Shown: positions 1 through 9,187, numbered from the stretch's first letter. The stretch is DNA of 9,313 nt from Alistipes sp. (GCA_029065825.1 JAIEHQ010000032.1:1-9313); one strand, 5' to 3'. Notes: generated by a model not told the origin, from the sequence alone. Program-made: numbers and translations.

Positions 1-73
1 GTCTCATGGTTTGCGCATTTAAGGTATTCGTCGTGCCCGAGAGCACGCACAGAACAAAGAAACAGAATCTCAT
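1..73 (-). CDS. Start of a secreted or lipid-exported protein (signal peptide only, truncated by window edge)
   Basis: Reading leftward from the ATG at 73, 24 codons are visible before the window ends. They translate to MRFCFFVLCVLSGTTNTLNA followed by QTMR. This is a short basic start, a hydrophobic core (about residues 3-12) and a small-residue region ending in N-A-Q, which fits a signal peptidase I site after Ala20 or Gln21. The start is supported by a purine-rich ribosome binding site seven bases upstream (81-87). The gene follows hutI by 58 bases on the same strand with no promoter match between them, so co-transcription with the hut operon is plausible but unproven. The mature protein is outside the window, so its function cannot be stated. 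Confidence 0.68.
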   Translation of the reverse strand, partial: MRFCFFVLCVLSGTTNTLNAQTMR

Positions 74-80
74 GTCCGTT

Positions 81-87
81 TCTCCCT
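81..87 (-). promoter_or_regulatory. Shine-Dalgarno-like ribosome binding site for the truncated secreted protein
   Basis: On the minus strand this reads AGGGAGA, seven bases before the ATG at 73. The other complete genes here have AT-rich leaders with no comparable site, as is usual in Bacteroidetes, so this site helps fix the start of the edge gene. Confidence 0.5.
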
Positions 88-131
88 GCAAAAAACGCAC
101 CGCATCGCCCGACCCGGCGGAAAGACAGCTC

Positions 132-1370
132 CTATTTTACCTCCCGTCCTTCGAGGAAGACCCGGCGGACGATCGGCGTGGTGTAGGCATACGGCACGAA
201 CTCTACCGAAGGAATGCGGCAGGTCAGGAAGAAGTTGGCCTTCTTGCCCCGGGTAATCGAACCGTAGTCCTTGCTGAGTCCCATTGCGTAGGCACCGTTC
301 AGCGTCGCGGCATTGATCGCCTCGGCGGGGGTCATGCGCATCTTGATGCAGGCCAGCGAGACGATCATCTTCATGTTGCCCGAAGGCGACGAACCCGGGT
401 TGAAGTCCGAAGCCAAGGCCACACCCAGACCGCCGGCGATCATCTCGCGGGCGGGCGGGTAAGGCATCTCCAGGAAGAACGCGGCACCCGGCAGCATGGT
501 CGGCATCGTGCCCGAATCGCGCAGCACCTCGATCTCGGCGGCACCCATGCGCTCCAGATGATCGACCGAGAGCGCCTTGTTGCGGACACCGACCTGCACG
601 CCGCCCGAAACGGCCAGCTCGTTGGCATGGATCTTCGGCACCAGGCCGTACTCGGCACCCGCGCGCATGATCTTCTCGGTCTCCTCGACCGTGAAGAATC
701 CCTGATCGCAGAAAACATCGACGAACTCGGCCAGCCCCTCCTTCGCCACCGCGGGAATCATCTCGCGGCAGATCAGATCGACATACTCCGCCTGACGGCC
801 TATGTACTTGCGGGCGACGGCATGCGCTCCGAGGAACGTCGCACGGACGGTAATCGGCGAAGTCTCGCGGATGCGGCGGATCACACGCAGCATCTTGAGC
901 TCGTCCTCGGTCGAAAGGCCGTAGCCGCTCTTGATCTCGACGCAGCCCGTACCCATCGAGACGATCTCGCGGATACGCTCCATTGCCTGCTCGTAAAGCT
1001 CCTCCTCGGAGGCTTCGTGCAGGCGGTCGGCGGAATTGAGGATTCCGCCGCCCCGCTTGGCGATCTCTTCATAGCTCAGGCCGTTGATCTTGTCGATGAA
1101 CTCCTGCTCGCGGCTTCCGGCATAGACCAGATGGGTGTGCGAGTCGCAGAACGAGGGAAACAGCATCCCCCCCTCGGCATCGACCACCTCGGTGTCCGAT
1201 GCGATCTCCGGCATCGTATCCATCGTGCCGTAGTCGGCGATGCGCTCGCCGTCGGCCAGCAGCCAGGCGTTGTCGATCTGGCCGAGCGTGTTCATGTCGG
1301 CCCCCTTCACGCGGAGCCGGCCGCTCTCGTCCACACCGACGATTTTGGCTATGTTCTTAATCAGCAGCAT
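132..1370 (-). CDS. hutI: Imidazolonepropionase (imidazolone-5-propionate hydrolase)
   Basis: This cytoplasmic amidohydrolase carries out the third step of histidine breakdown, opening 4-imidazolone-5-propionate to N-formimino-L-glutamate. The 412 residues match the family's usual length of about 400-420. Visible motifs are the DSHTH metal-binding segment (His78, His80), GAHA around His183, KIHANEL with His248, SVDHL with His271, and ASDFNPGS with Asp322. By family knowledge His78, His80, His248 and Asp322 would hold the single zinc or iron ion. GGGI at 107-110 matches the substrate-side glycine segment. The ATG at 1370 overlaps the TAA stop of hutH by one base (TAATG), so translation is probably coupled. 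It is the last hut gene of the operon; its product is the substrate of the N-terminal half of FtcD. The stop is TAG at 132-134. Nothing appears truncated or replaced. Confidence 0.97.
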   Translation of the reverse strand: MLLIKNIAKIVGVDESGRLRVKGADMNTLGQIDNAWLLADGERIADYGTMDTMPEIASDTEVVDAEGGMLFPSFCDSHTHLVYAGSREQEFIDKINGLSYEEIAKRGGGILNSADRLHEASEEELYEQAMERIREIVSMGTGCVEIKSGYGLSTEDELKMLRVIRRIRETSPITVRATFLGAHAVARKYIGRQAEYVDLICREMIPAVAKEGLAEFVDVFCDQGFFTVEETEKIMRAGAEYGLVPKIHANELAVSGGVQVGVRNKALSVDHLERMGAAEIEVLRDSGTMPTMLPGAAFFLEMPYPPAREMIAGGLGVALASDFNPGSSPSGNMKMIVSLACIKMRMTPAEAINAATLNGAYAMGLSKDYGSITRGKKANFFLTCRIPSVEFVPYAYTTPIVRRVFLEGREVK

Positions 1371-2851
1371 TACTTCTCGTTTCTAAGGAACTGGATCGAA
1401 GTCTCGATCAGGGAGTACATTACCTGGTCGTTCTCAATGAAAGGCACCTGCTTGCGATAGGCGGCGAGCAGCTCCTCGATGGGCTGCGACGAACGCAGCG
1501 GACGGCGGAATTCGAGTGCCTGAGCCGAATTGAGAAGCTCGATTGCCAGCACGCGCTCGGTGTTGAGCACGACACGGTAGAGCTTCGTGGCGGCGTTCGA
1601 GCCCATGCTCACGTGGTCCTCCTGACCCTGCGACGAGGGGATCGAGTCGCACGAGGCGGGCCAGCAAAGCCCCTTGCTCTGGCTGACGATCGACGCGGCG
1701 GTATATTGCGGAATCATGAAACCGCTGTTCAGACCCGGTTTGGCCACCAGGAACGAAGGCAGCTCGCGCGCACCGGAGATCAGTTTGTAGATACGACGCT
1801 CCGAAATGTTGCCCAGCTCGGCGACAGCGATCGCCAGGAAGTCCATCGCCAGAGCGATCGGCTGTCCGTGGAAGTTGCCGGCCGAGACGATGATGTCCTT
1901 CTCGGGGAAGATCGTCGGGTTGTCCGTCGGGCTGTTGATCTCGGTCTCGAGCACGCTGCTTACATAGTCGATCGTGTCCTTCGATGCGCCGTGCACCTGC
2001 GGGATGCAGCGGAACGAGTAGGGATCCTGCACGTGCTTCTTCGGACGGGCGATCAGCTCGCTGCCCTCGAGCAGGCGGCGGAAATTGCGCGCGGTCGTCA
2101 GCTGTCCCTTGTGGGCGCGGATCTCATGCACCTCGTCGATGAAAGGATCGATACGGCCGTCGAACGCATCGAGCGACATGGCGCCGATCTTGTCGGCCCA
2201 TTCGCTCAGGCGGCGGGCCTTGATGAGCGACCAGACACCGAACGACGACATGAACTGCGTGCCGTTCAGCAGCGCCAGACCCTCTTTCGACATCAGCGTG
2301 ATCGGCTCCCAGCCGAACTCTTCCAGCACCTCGGCGGCAGGACGCTGTGCGCCCTTGTACTCCACCTCGCCCAAACCGAGCAGCGGCAGACACATGTTGG
2401 CCAGCGGCGACAGGTCGCCCGAAGCGCCGAGCGAACCCTGCTGGAAGACCACCGGCAGCACGTCGTTGTTGAAGAAATCGACCAGACGCTGCACGGTTTT
2501 GAGCTGCACGCCCGAATTGCCGTACGAAAGCGACTGGATCTTCATCAGCAGCATCAGCTTGACGATCTGTGCCGGCACGCGCTCGCCCGTACCGCAGGCG
2601 TGCGACATGACCAGATTCTTCTGCAGCTGCGACAGCTCTTCCTTGTTGATCGAGATGTTGCAGAGCGAACCGAAGCCGGTCGTGATGCCGTAGATGGGCT
2701 CCTTCTGGGTCTCCATCTTGTTGTCGAGATACTCGCGGCAGCGCACGATGCGCTTCTGCGCCTCCTCGCTCAGTTCGAGTTTGAAATCGTTTTCCATGAT
2801 TTCGCGGACACGGTCGATCGAGAGGTGTTCCGCGCTGATATGATGAATCAT
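1370..2851 (-). CDS. hutH: Histidine ammonia-lyase (histidase)
   Basis: This enzyme removes ammonia from L-histidine to give trans-urocanate, the entry step of the pathway. The 493-residue form is close to the usual 500-510. The segment GSLGASGDLSPLAN contains Ala143-Ser144-Gly145, the triad that cyclises to the electrophilic MIO cofactor in this family. Other conserved segments are YGITTGFG with Tyr54, LLNGTQ with Asn196, YSFRCIPQVHG with Tyr278 and Arg281, GNFHGQP near 325-331, and SQGQEDHVSMGS with Glu411. The frame stays open upstream to an ATG at 2965 inside hutU, but the start at 2851 is preferred: the protein then begins MIHHISAEHLSIDRV, as family members do, and the longer version would translate the intergenic hairpin. 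No promoter match lies directly upstream, so it probably depends on read-through from ftcD-hutU. The stop overlaps the hutI start. Confidence 0.97.
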   Translation of the reverse strand: MIHHISAEHLSIDRVREIMENDFKLELSEEAQKRIVRCREYLDNKMETQKEPIYGITTGFGSLCNISINKEELSQLQKNLVMSHACGTGERVPAQIVKLMLLMKIQSLSYGNSGVQLKTVQRLVDFFNNDVLPVVFQQGSLGASGDLSPLANMCLPLLGLGEVEYKGAQRPAAEVLEEFGWEPITLMSKEGLALLNGTQFMSSFGVWSLIKARRLSEWADKIGAMSLDAFDGRIDPFIDEVHEIRAHKGQLTTARNFRRLLEGSELIARPKKHVQDPYSFRCIPQVHGASKDTIDYVSSVLETEINSPTDNPTIFPEKDIIVSAGNFHGQPIALAMDFLAIAVAELGNISERRIYKLISGARELPSFLVAKPGLNSGFMIPQYTAASIVSQSKGLCWPASCDSIPSSQGQEDHVSMGSNAATKLYRVVLNTERVLAIELLNSAQALEFRRPLRSSQPIEELLAAYRKQVPFIENDQVMYSLIETSIQFLRNEK

Positions 2852-2891
2852 CGTTGTATGAATGCTTAAATTAAACGGTTGTTCTTTGGGT

Positions 2892-2933
2892 AAAAAGGTT
2901 TTCCGGAGGCTGCATCTGGCAGCCTCCGGAAAA
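2892..2933 (-). terminator. Perfect hairpin plus U-tract between hutU and hutH (terminator or attenuator)
   Basis: Positions 2899-2913 and 2919-2933 are exact reverse complements: a 15-bp stem with a 5-base loop (2914-2918). Read in the minus direction the stem is UUUUCCGGAGGCUGC. It is followed by two C and then five U (2896-2892). It begins six bases after the hutU stop and ends about 40 bases before the hutH start. It looks like a Rho-independent terminator with a slightly displaced U-tract. Since hutH and hutI continue on the same strand without a visible promoter, I infer partial termination or a role in mRNA processing and stability. Confidence 0.7.
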
Positions 2934-2939
2934 TCCCGG

Positions 2940-4961
<2,022 letters not shown>

Positions 4962-4979
4962 TGTTCGGTATGTTTTGAA

Positions 4980-6680
4980 TTATTTGATTTTGCTCTCTAC
5001 GATCTCCAGAATCTCGCGCTCGGCCTTCTCCGCCTCGGCGACGATCCGGTTCGCCTCGCCGATCAGCTCTTCGGCCACGGCACGGTCTTTCAGACCCGCA
5101 GCGTTGATCTTCACGTTCAGGCAGGCACCGATCACCGCGCTGCGGGCAGCCAGTGCGCCTACGCCGGCATCCGTTACCGAATTGGGATTGCCCTGCTCGG
5201 CCATCGCGCGGACGATCTCGAATACGCGGAACGAGGTCTGCATCGTACGCAGGGGGACCTGCGTCGCATAGAGCGTAGCCTCCTGCAGCGCCGCGCTGCG
5301 GGCTGCCTTCTCCTCGTCGGTGCCCTTCGGCATCGAGAATACGTTCATGATGCGGTTGAACGCCTCGGTATCCTCATCGACCAGATGGAGCAGCTCGCCC
5401 ATCAGCTTGTGTCCCTTGTCCGCCCAGTCGGAGAACTCCTCCCAGCGGGCATCCCAGCCGGGCTTGTGCGACGACAGGTTGGCGACCATCGTACCCAGGG
5501 CCGCACCCAGCGCGCCCATGTAGGCCGAGATCGAACCTCCGCCCGGAGCAGGCGACTCGCTGGCGGTCTCCTCGGCGAAACCGGTGCAGGTCAGATCGAC
5601 GAGTTTCTTCTTCTTGTTGTCGGCCTCGATCAGGAATTCGATGACCTTCTCCTCCGGATTGAAAGGCTTCAGCTCGTCGAGTCCCATCGACTTGATGGCG
5701 ATGCGGATGATCTCCTCCTCCGAGATACCGGTCGAACGCTCCTGCTTTTTCAGGAAGTAACGGCCCGCCTCGATCAGCGTACGCTTCGGGATCAGGCCGA
5801 CGATCTCCGTACCCGTCACGCGCACGCCACGCTCGTTGGCGGCACGGCACACCTCGTCGAAAGCGACATGCAGCGGCGTGACCGAAATATTGGTAATGTT
5901 CATCGATACCTGTGCGATCTGGTATTCGTCGATGAACCAGCCGATCGCCTTGGTAGCCTTCAGCGTACCGGGCTTCATGATCGTCTTGCCGTTCTCGTCC
6001 TTCAGGGGCTTGCCCACGGGCGAGCCGCCCTCGCGTACCGGACGGCCCTTTTCGCGCACGTCGAAAGCGATGGCATTGGCGCGGCGGGTCGAGGTGGTGT
6101 TGAGGTTGTAATTGACGGCGATCAGGAAGTCGCGCGCACCGACAGCCGTAGCACCCGTGCGGGCCACCCCTTCGTCGAAGGGACGGTCGCCGAAATCGGG
6201 ACCCTTGCCCTCGCGGTTCATCTTCTCGGGCAACGCCTCGTACTCGCCGGCACGGCACACCGCCAGGTTGCGGCGCTCCGGAGTGAAGGCGGCAGCCTCG
6301 TAGCAGTAGGTCGGAACGTGCAGTTCGTCGGCGATCCGTTTCGCCAGCTGGCGGGCCAGCTCGGCGCACTCTTCGAGCGTAATGCCGGCGATGGGGATCA
6401 GCGGGCAGACATCCGTCGCACCCATGCGGGGGTGCGCTCCCTTGTGGTTACGCATATCGATCACTTCGGCAGCCTTCTTGACACCCTGGAACGCAGCCTC
6501 CAGCACCGCTTCCGGTTCGCCGACGAAAGTTACGACCGTACGGTTGGTGGCCTCTCCCGGATCGACGTCGAGCAGTTTCACACCCTCGACAGCCTCGATA
6601 GCAGAAGTAATTTGCTGAATTACAGCCTTGTTTCGTCCCTCACTGAAATTGGGGACGCATTCGATGATACGTTTTTCCAT
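4980..6680 (-). CDS. ftcD: Bifunctional glutamate formimidoyltransferase / formimidoyl-THF cyclodeaminase
   Basis: This 566-residue fusion performs the last two steps. It transfers the formimino group of formiminoglutamate to tetrahydrofolate, releasing glutamate, then cyclises 5-formimino-THF to 5,10-methenyl-THF with loss of ammonia. Residues 1 to about 340 form the transferase: ECVPNFSEG (7-15), TNRTVVTFVG (45-54), HKGAHPRMGATDVCP (79-93) with His83 at the place of the catalytic His of vertebrate FTCD, and GATAVGARDFLIAVNYN (176-192). Residues about 355-560 form the cyclodeaminase: APGGGS (378-383), the GALGAALGTMVANL helix (389-402) and LVDEDTEAF (433-441) with the acidic active-site residues. 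The vertebrate enzyme is 541 residues; the extra length includes a loop around 213-240. Many bacteria carry the halves as separate ftcD and fchA genes. It is the promoter-proximal gene of the operon, 18 bases before hutU. No separate HutG is present, so this is the only visible route for formiminoglutamate. Confidence 0.96.
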   Translation of the reverse strand: MEKRIIECVPNFSEGRNKAVIQQITSAIEAVEGVKLLDVDPGEATNRTVVTFVGEPEAVLEAAFQGVKKAAEVIDMRNHKGAHPRMGATDVCPLIPIAGITLEECAELARQLAKRIADELHVPTYCYEAAAFTPERRNLAVCRAGEYEALPEKMNREGKGPDFGDRPFDEGVARTGATAVGARDFLIAVNYNLNTTSTRRANAIAFDVREKGRPVREGGSPVGKPLKDENGKTIMKPGTLKATKAIGWFIDEYQIAQVSMNITNISVTPLHVAFDEVCRAANERGVRVTGTEIVGLIPKRTLIEAGRYFLKKQERSTGISEEEIIRIAIKSMGLDELKPFNPEEKVIEFLIEADNKKKKLVDLTCTGFAEETASESPAPGGGSISAYMGALGAALGTMVANLSSHKPGWDARWEEFSDWADKGHKLMGELLHLVDEDTEAFNRIMNVFSMPKGTDEEKAARSAALQEATLYATQVPLRTMQTSFRVFEIVRAMAEQGNPNSVTDAGVGALAARSAVIGACLNVKINAAGLKDRAVAEELIGEANRIVAEAEKAEREILEIVESKIK

Positions 6681-6736
6681 CTTTTTATAAAATATGTTTG
6701 AATATTTTTAAATTATAAAAAATACATACTGACTTA

Positions 6737-6770
6737 CAAATATAGAAAATAATCGGCTACCCCAGCCAAA
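6737..6770 (-). promoter_or_regulatory. Bacteroidetes-type promoter of the ftcD-hutU-hutH-hutI operon
   Basis: In the minus direction a -33 TTTG (6770-6767) is followed after 22 bases by a -7 element TATATTTG (6744-6737), an exact match to TAnnTTTG. The expected start is near 6730, giving a leader of about 50 bases. That leader is strongly AT-rich and ends AAAAAG directly before the ftcD ATG. The spacing is slightly long against the usual 19-21. No operator palindrome or riboswitch-like structure is evident in the leader. Confidence 0.65.
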
Positions 6771-6788
6771 AAAACGGCGCTTCTCTGT

Positions 6789-6836
6789 AAAAAAAATCGA
6801 TGCGGCGGAAAAATCCCCCCCGTTTTTCCCGCCGCA
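6789..6836 (-). terminator. Second intrinsic terminator downstream of the TonB-dependent receptor gene
   Basis: The arms 6801-6813 and 6823-6836 pair over 13 bp with one bulged base: TGCGGCGG then five A, against the matching T and CCGCCGCA segments. The 9-base loop contains a homopolymer of seven C on the plus strand (G in the transcript). In the transcript the hairpin is followed by UCGA and eight U (6796-6789). With the hairpin at 6873-6898 it forms a tandem pair that isolates the hut operon from the receptor gene. Confidence 0.6.
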
Positions 6837-6868
6837 CCGCTCCTCCTGCCGGGCACTACGGGGATACG

Positions 6869-6898
6869 AAAACGGGCCGGAACTGCAGTTCCGGCCCG
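6869..6898 (-). terminator. First intrinsic terminator of the TonB-dependent receptor gene
   Basis: Positions 6873-6898 are a perfect 26-base palindrome (CGGGCCGGAACTG and its complement) beginning 21 bases after the receptor's TAG stop. In the transcript it folds into a GC-rich stem of about 11 bp with a tetraloop and is followed by four U (6872-6869 plus neighbours). The U-tract is short, which may explain the backup hairpin at 6789-6836. Confidence 0.65.
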
Positions 6899-6919
6899 CC
6901 GCTCGTCGCAAGCGCGACT

Positions 6920-8923
6920 CTATCCGATCGTCAGCACGACGCCTGCGGAGAACCAGGCTCCGGGCATGGCGAGTCCGCCGAAGTCGAAATAGCGGGTATC
7001 GGTCATGTTCATCGCATCGACATAGACCTTCCACCCCTTCCGCTCCCAGGCCACACGGCCGTCGAGCAGGAAGTAGGGCTTGAACCGACGCAGCTCGGTC
7101 AGCTTGTTGCCCTGCTCATCGACCGCGAACGATCCGTCGGCGTTGCGCAGATAGTGGGTGTAGTTCCCGAAGCGATCGTACACGGCACCCGTCAGCGTGA
7201 GCGAACAGTTGCGCAGGAAGCGGAACTCCACCGATGCCGAAGCCTTGTGCTTCATGTAGTCCAGCACGCTTGACGTGACGACATGCCCCAGTTTGCTCGT
7301 CGTGACATAGCCGTAGGCGACCGACACGCGGCGCAGGAATCCCTCGGTCGCATAACCGCCCGAAAGCTCCAGTCCGTAGGTGTCGAGCTTGCTCTCCTGC
7401 TCGGAATGCCATTTGCCCATGTCCTGACGCCACACCCAGTCGATGATGTCGCGCCCCTGGCGATAATAGGTAAACAGAGAGGCGTTCCAGCCGTTGCGGG
7501 CATAATCCGTGCGGAACCGATAAGTTACGGCATGCTCCGGCTTGAGGTCCAGGTTATTGACCTGGGCCGGCGACGTGTAGTAGAGATCGGTGAAGGTCGG
7601 CAGACGCATCGACTGCGCCGCACCTATCTCAAGTCGCAGTTCCGGCAGCGGCCGGTATCCGCCCGACACGCTCCACAGCCCCGAGGTTCCGTAGGGGGTA
7701 AAGCTCACGCCCGCCGATGCCGACACGTCGAACGACCGCCAGCGCTTCACGTGACGCAGCCAGAGGTTGCCCACGTGGCGCTCTTTGGCCTTGGTGTATT
7801 TGCCGTGCGGCGTCTCCAGCTCCTCTCCGAGGTTGGTGCTGAAGATATGGTGGTAGGCATAGTCTCCTCCCAGCGATGTCTTGCCGCCCTTCCATTCGTA
7901 GTCGCCCCAGACCTCGGCTCCGACGTGATCCGTGTTGTGGTAGTTCATCGCCGTGCCGCGCGTCCAGTCGTAGCGATCGAAATTCTTCCGGTAGCTGACC
8001 GACGAGTTCAGCGCGAAACGTCCGAACGACTTGAGCCAGCGCAGCGAGGCCAGCGCGGTCGAGGTGTGCTCCCACTGATCGGGGTTGTAGGCGGCATAGA
8101 ATCCGTTCGACCCGAAAGCCCGGTTCTGATAACCGGCCTGGAAGTCGAAGAATCCCGCCTTCGTACCGTCATAGTTCATCCGCACGAAAGCGTTGTAGTT
8201 TTCGAAGTCGGTATTGTGGACATAGCCGTCGCTTCGGCGGTAGGAGCCGGCCGCGAAGAGCGAAAACCGCCCTTTCGTCACCGCTCCCGACAGATTGCCG
8301 TAGGCATAACCGTCGCCGCCGCCCGCCGCCTCGATCCGCAGATAGCGCGGCTTGAGCGGCATGGTACGGATATTGAGGGCACCCGCATAAGCACCGACGC
8401 CCGACACGCCGTCGATCAGATCGATCCCCGCGATGCAGTCGAGATCGACCGGCAGCGAGTGCGACTGATGACCCGTTCGGGCATCCGTAAAGTTAATACC
8501 GTTGAGCATGACCATCGTCTGGTCGAAAGAACCGCCCCGGAGCATGATATCCGCCTGAGTTCCCCTGCCGCTCCGCTCCCGAAGATCGATCGCAGGACTC
8601 AGACGCAGTGCAGACTCGAGGGTCTGGACCGGCGCCGCAGCACCTGCTTTTCGATTGAAAACGGAAGTCGATGTCATGGCGCTGCGCGTGGGGGTGGCTT
8701 TTATCCCCGTCACCTCGATCTGCTCGATCTGCAACTCCATGCAGCGTTCGAGCGAATCGGCGGGCTGCGCCTGCGCAGACATCGTCACGGACAAGAGAAT
8801 GATGGACATCGAGACCGAGAGCACTCCGTAATTGAACTGGCGACGCACGCTCGCGAAAACCGCATAGCTCTTGCGACACCAGCGTTTGAAGCACGGAATA
8901 GGCTTCTCCTGGATCTTTTTCAT
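6920..8923 (-). CDS. TonB-dependent outer-membrane receptor, small BtuB-like class
   Basis: This 667-residue protein is a 22-strand-barrel importer that would take up a scarce ligand such as a corrinoid or metal chelate using TonB energy. A hydrophobic signal segment spans about residues 33-49 and ends SAQAQ (49-53). A TonB-box-like IEVTG lies at 69-73. The plug (about 75-190) contains ADIMLRGGSFDQTMVMLNG (124-142) and GAYAGALNI (178-186). The barrel follows, with RLPTFTDLYY and NLDLKPEH segments and a C-terminal MNMTDTRYFDFGGLAMPGAW motif. The SusC-type carboxypeptidase-like N-terminal domain is absent, and the length is far below the roughly 1000 residues of SusC proteins, so polysaccharide uptake is unlikely. 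The first 32 residues are basic and aromatic (CFKRWCRKSYAVFASVRR) and precede the hydrophobic core, an unusually long n-region. The start at 8923 follows an AT-rich leader. No SusD or transporter gene adjoins, so the ligand is unknown; cobalamin-like is my guess from plug and C-terminus. Confidence 0.92.
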   Translation of the reverse strand: MKKIQEKPIPCFKRWCRKSYAVFASVRRQFNYGVLSVSMSIILLSVTMSAQAQPADSLERCMELQIEQIEVTGIKATPTRSAMTSTSVFNRKAGAAAPVQTLESALRLSPAIDLRERSGRGTQADIMLRGGSFDQTMVMLNGINFTDARTGHQSHSLPVDLDCIAGIDLIDGVSGVGAYAGALNIRTMPLKPRYLRIEAAGGGDGYAYGNLSGAVTKGRFSLFAAGSYRRSDGYVHNTDFENYNAFVRMNYDGTKAGFFDFQAGYQNRAFGSNGFYAAYNPDQWEHTSTALASLRWLKSFGRFALNSSVSYRKNFDRYDWTRGTAMNYHNTDHVGAEVWGDYEWKGGKTSLGGDYAYHHIFSTNLGEELETPHGKYTKAKERHVGNLWLRHVKRWRSFDVSASAGVSFTPYGTSGLWSVSGGYRPLPELRLEIGAAQSMRLPTFTDLYYTSPAQVNNLDLKPEHAVTYRFRTDYARNGWNASLFTYYRQGRDIIDWVWRQDMGKWHSEQESKLDTYGLELSGGYATEGFLRRVSVAYGYVTTSKLGHVVTSSVLDYMKHKASASVEFRFLRNCSLTLTGAVYDRFGNYTHYLRNADGSFAVDEQGNKLTELRRFKPYFLLDGRVAWERKGWKVYVDAMNMTDTRYFDFGGLAMPGAWFSAGVVLTIG

Positions 8924-9004
8924 CCTGTTGTCGTTTAATTTAAGTTAATAATAATCGGGACCTTTCTCCCGTCCTCTGCAGCGAACGTCCGGTCCGTCGG
9001 GGTG

Positions 9005-9035
9005 CAAAGGTAGTTTTTTTTGCGATTCCGCCAAA
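9005..9035 (-). promoter_or_regulatory. Bacteroidetes-type promoter of the TonB-dependent receptor gene
   Basis: In the minus direction TTTG (9035-9032) is followed after exactly 19 bases, including eight A, by TACCTTTG (9012-9005), a full match to TAnnTTTG at ideal spacing. The start is expected near 8998. The leader of about 75 bases is GC-rich first, with a small hairpin (8956-8960 pairing with 8967-8971), then AT-rich up to the ATG. It is too short to contain a cobalamin riboswitch. Confidence 0.75.
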
Positions 9036-9117
9036 CCGCCCCCGTCGACCCGTCCTCCGCGAAGCGCCCGCGCCGTACTGTCGCAGAGACAGCAGGCACC
9101 GACGGTGGGAAACAACG

Positions 9118-9152
9118 AAAAATCAGGGAGAAACACTCGCAGTCTCTCCCTG
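9118..9152 (-). terminator. Intrinsic terminator after the LEA/YtxH-like gene
   Basis: Arms 9124-9131 and 9145-9152 form an 8-bp stem (CAGGGAGA with TCTCCCTG). A nested 3-bp stem (9135-9137 with 9141-9143) lies inside the loop. In the transcript it is followed by A and five U (9122-9118). A smaller hairpin with a 6-bp stem and CGGA loop (9158-9173) lies between it and the stop codon. Confidence 0.7.
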
Positions 9153-9187
9153 TGTCCGCTGCCTCCGGGCAGCTTCAATGTCGTATG

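Noticed and set aside
88..131. Possible weak terminator after hutI (GC-rich segment followed by six T in the minus direction)
   Set aside because: Only about four consecutive base pairs can be formed and they are not adjacent to the T-run, so it does not meet a terminator standard.
9078..9092. Small hairpin (CTGTC / GACAG) between the LEA-like gene's terminator and the receptor promoter
   Set aside because: A 5-bp stem with a 5-base loop is expected by chance in GC-rich sequence and has no associated U-tract or position that suggests function.
8924..9187. Cobalamin riboswitch upstream of the receptor gene
   Set aside because: The promoter at 9005-9035 leaves only about 75 bases of leader, and I see no B12-box-like motif. 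The remaining bases are the neighbouring terminator and a short GC-rich spacer.
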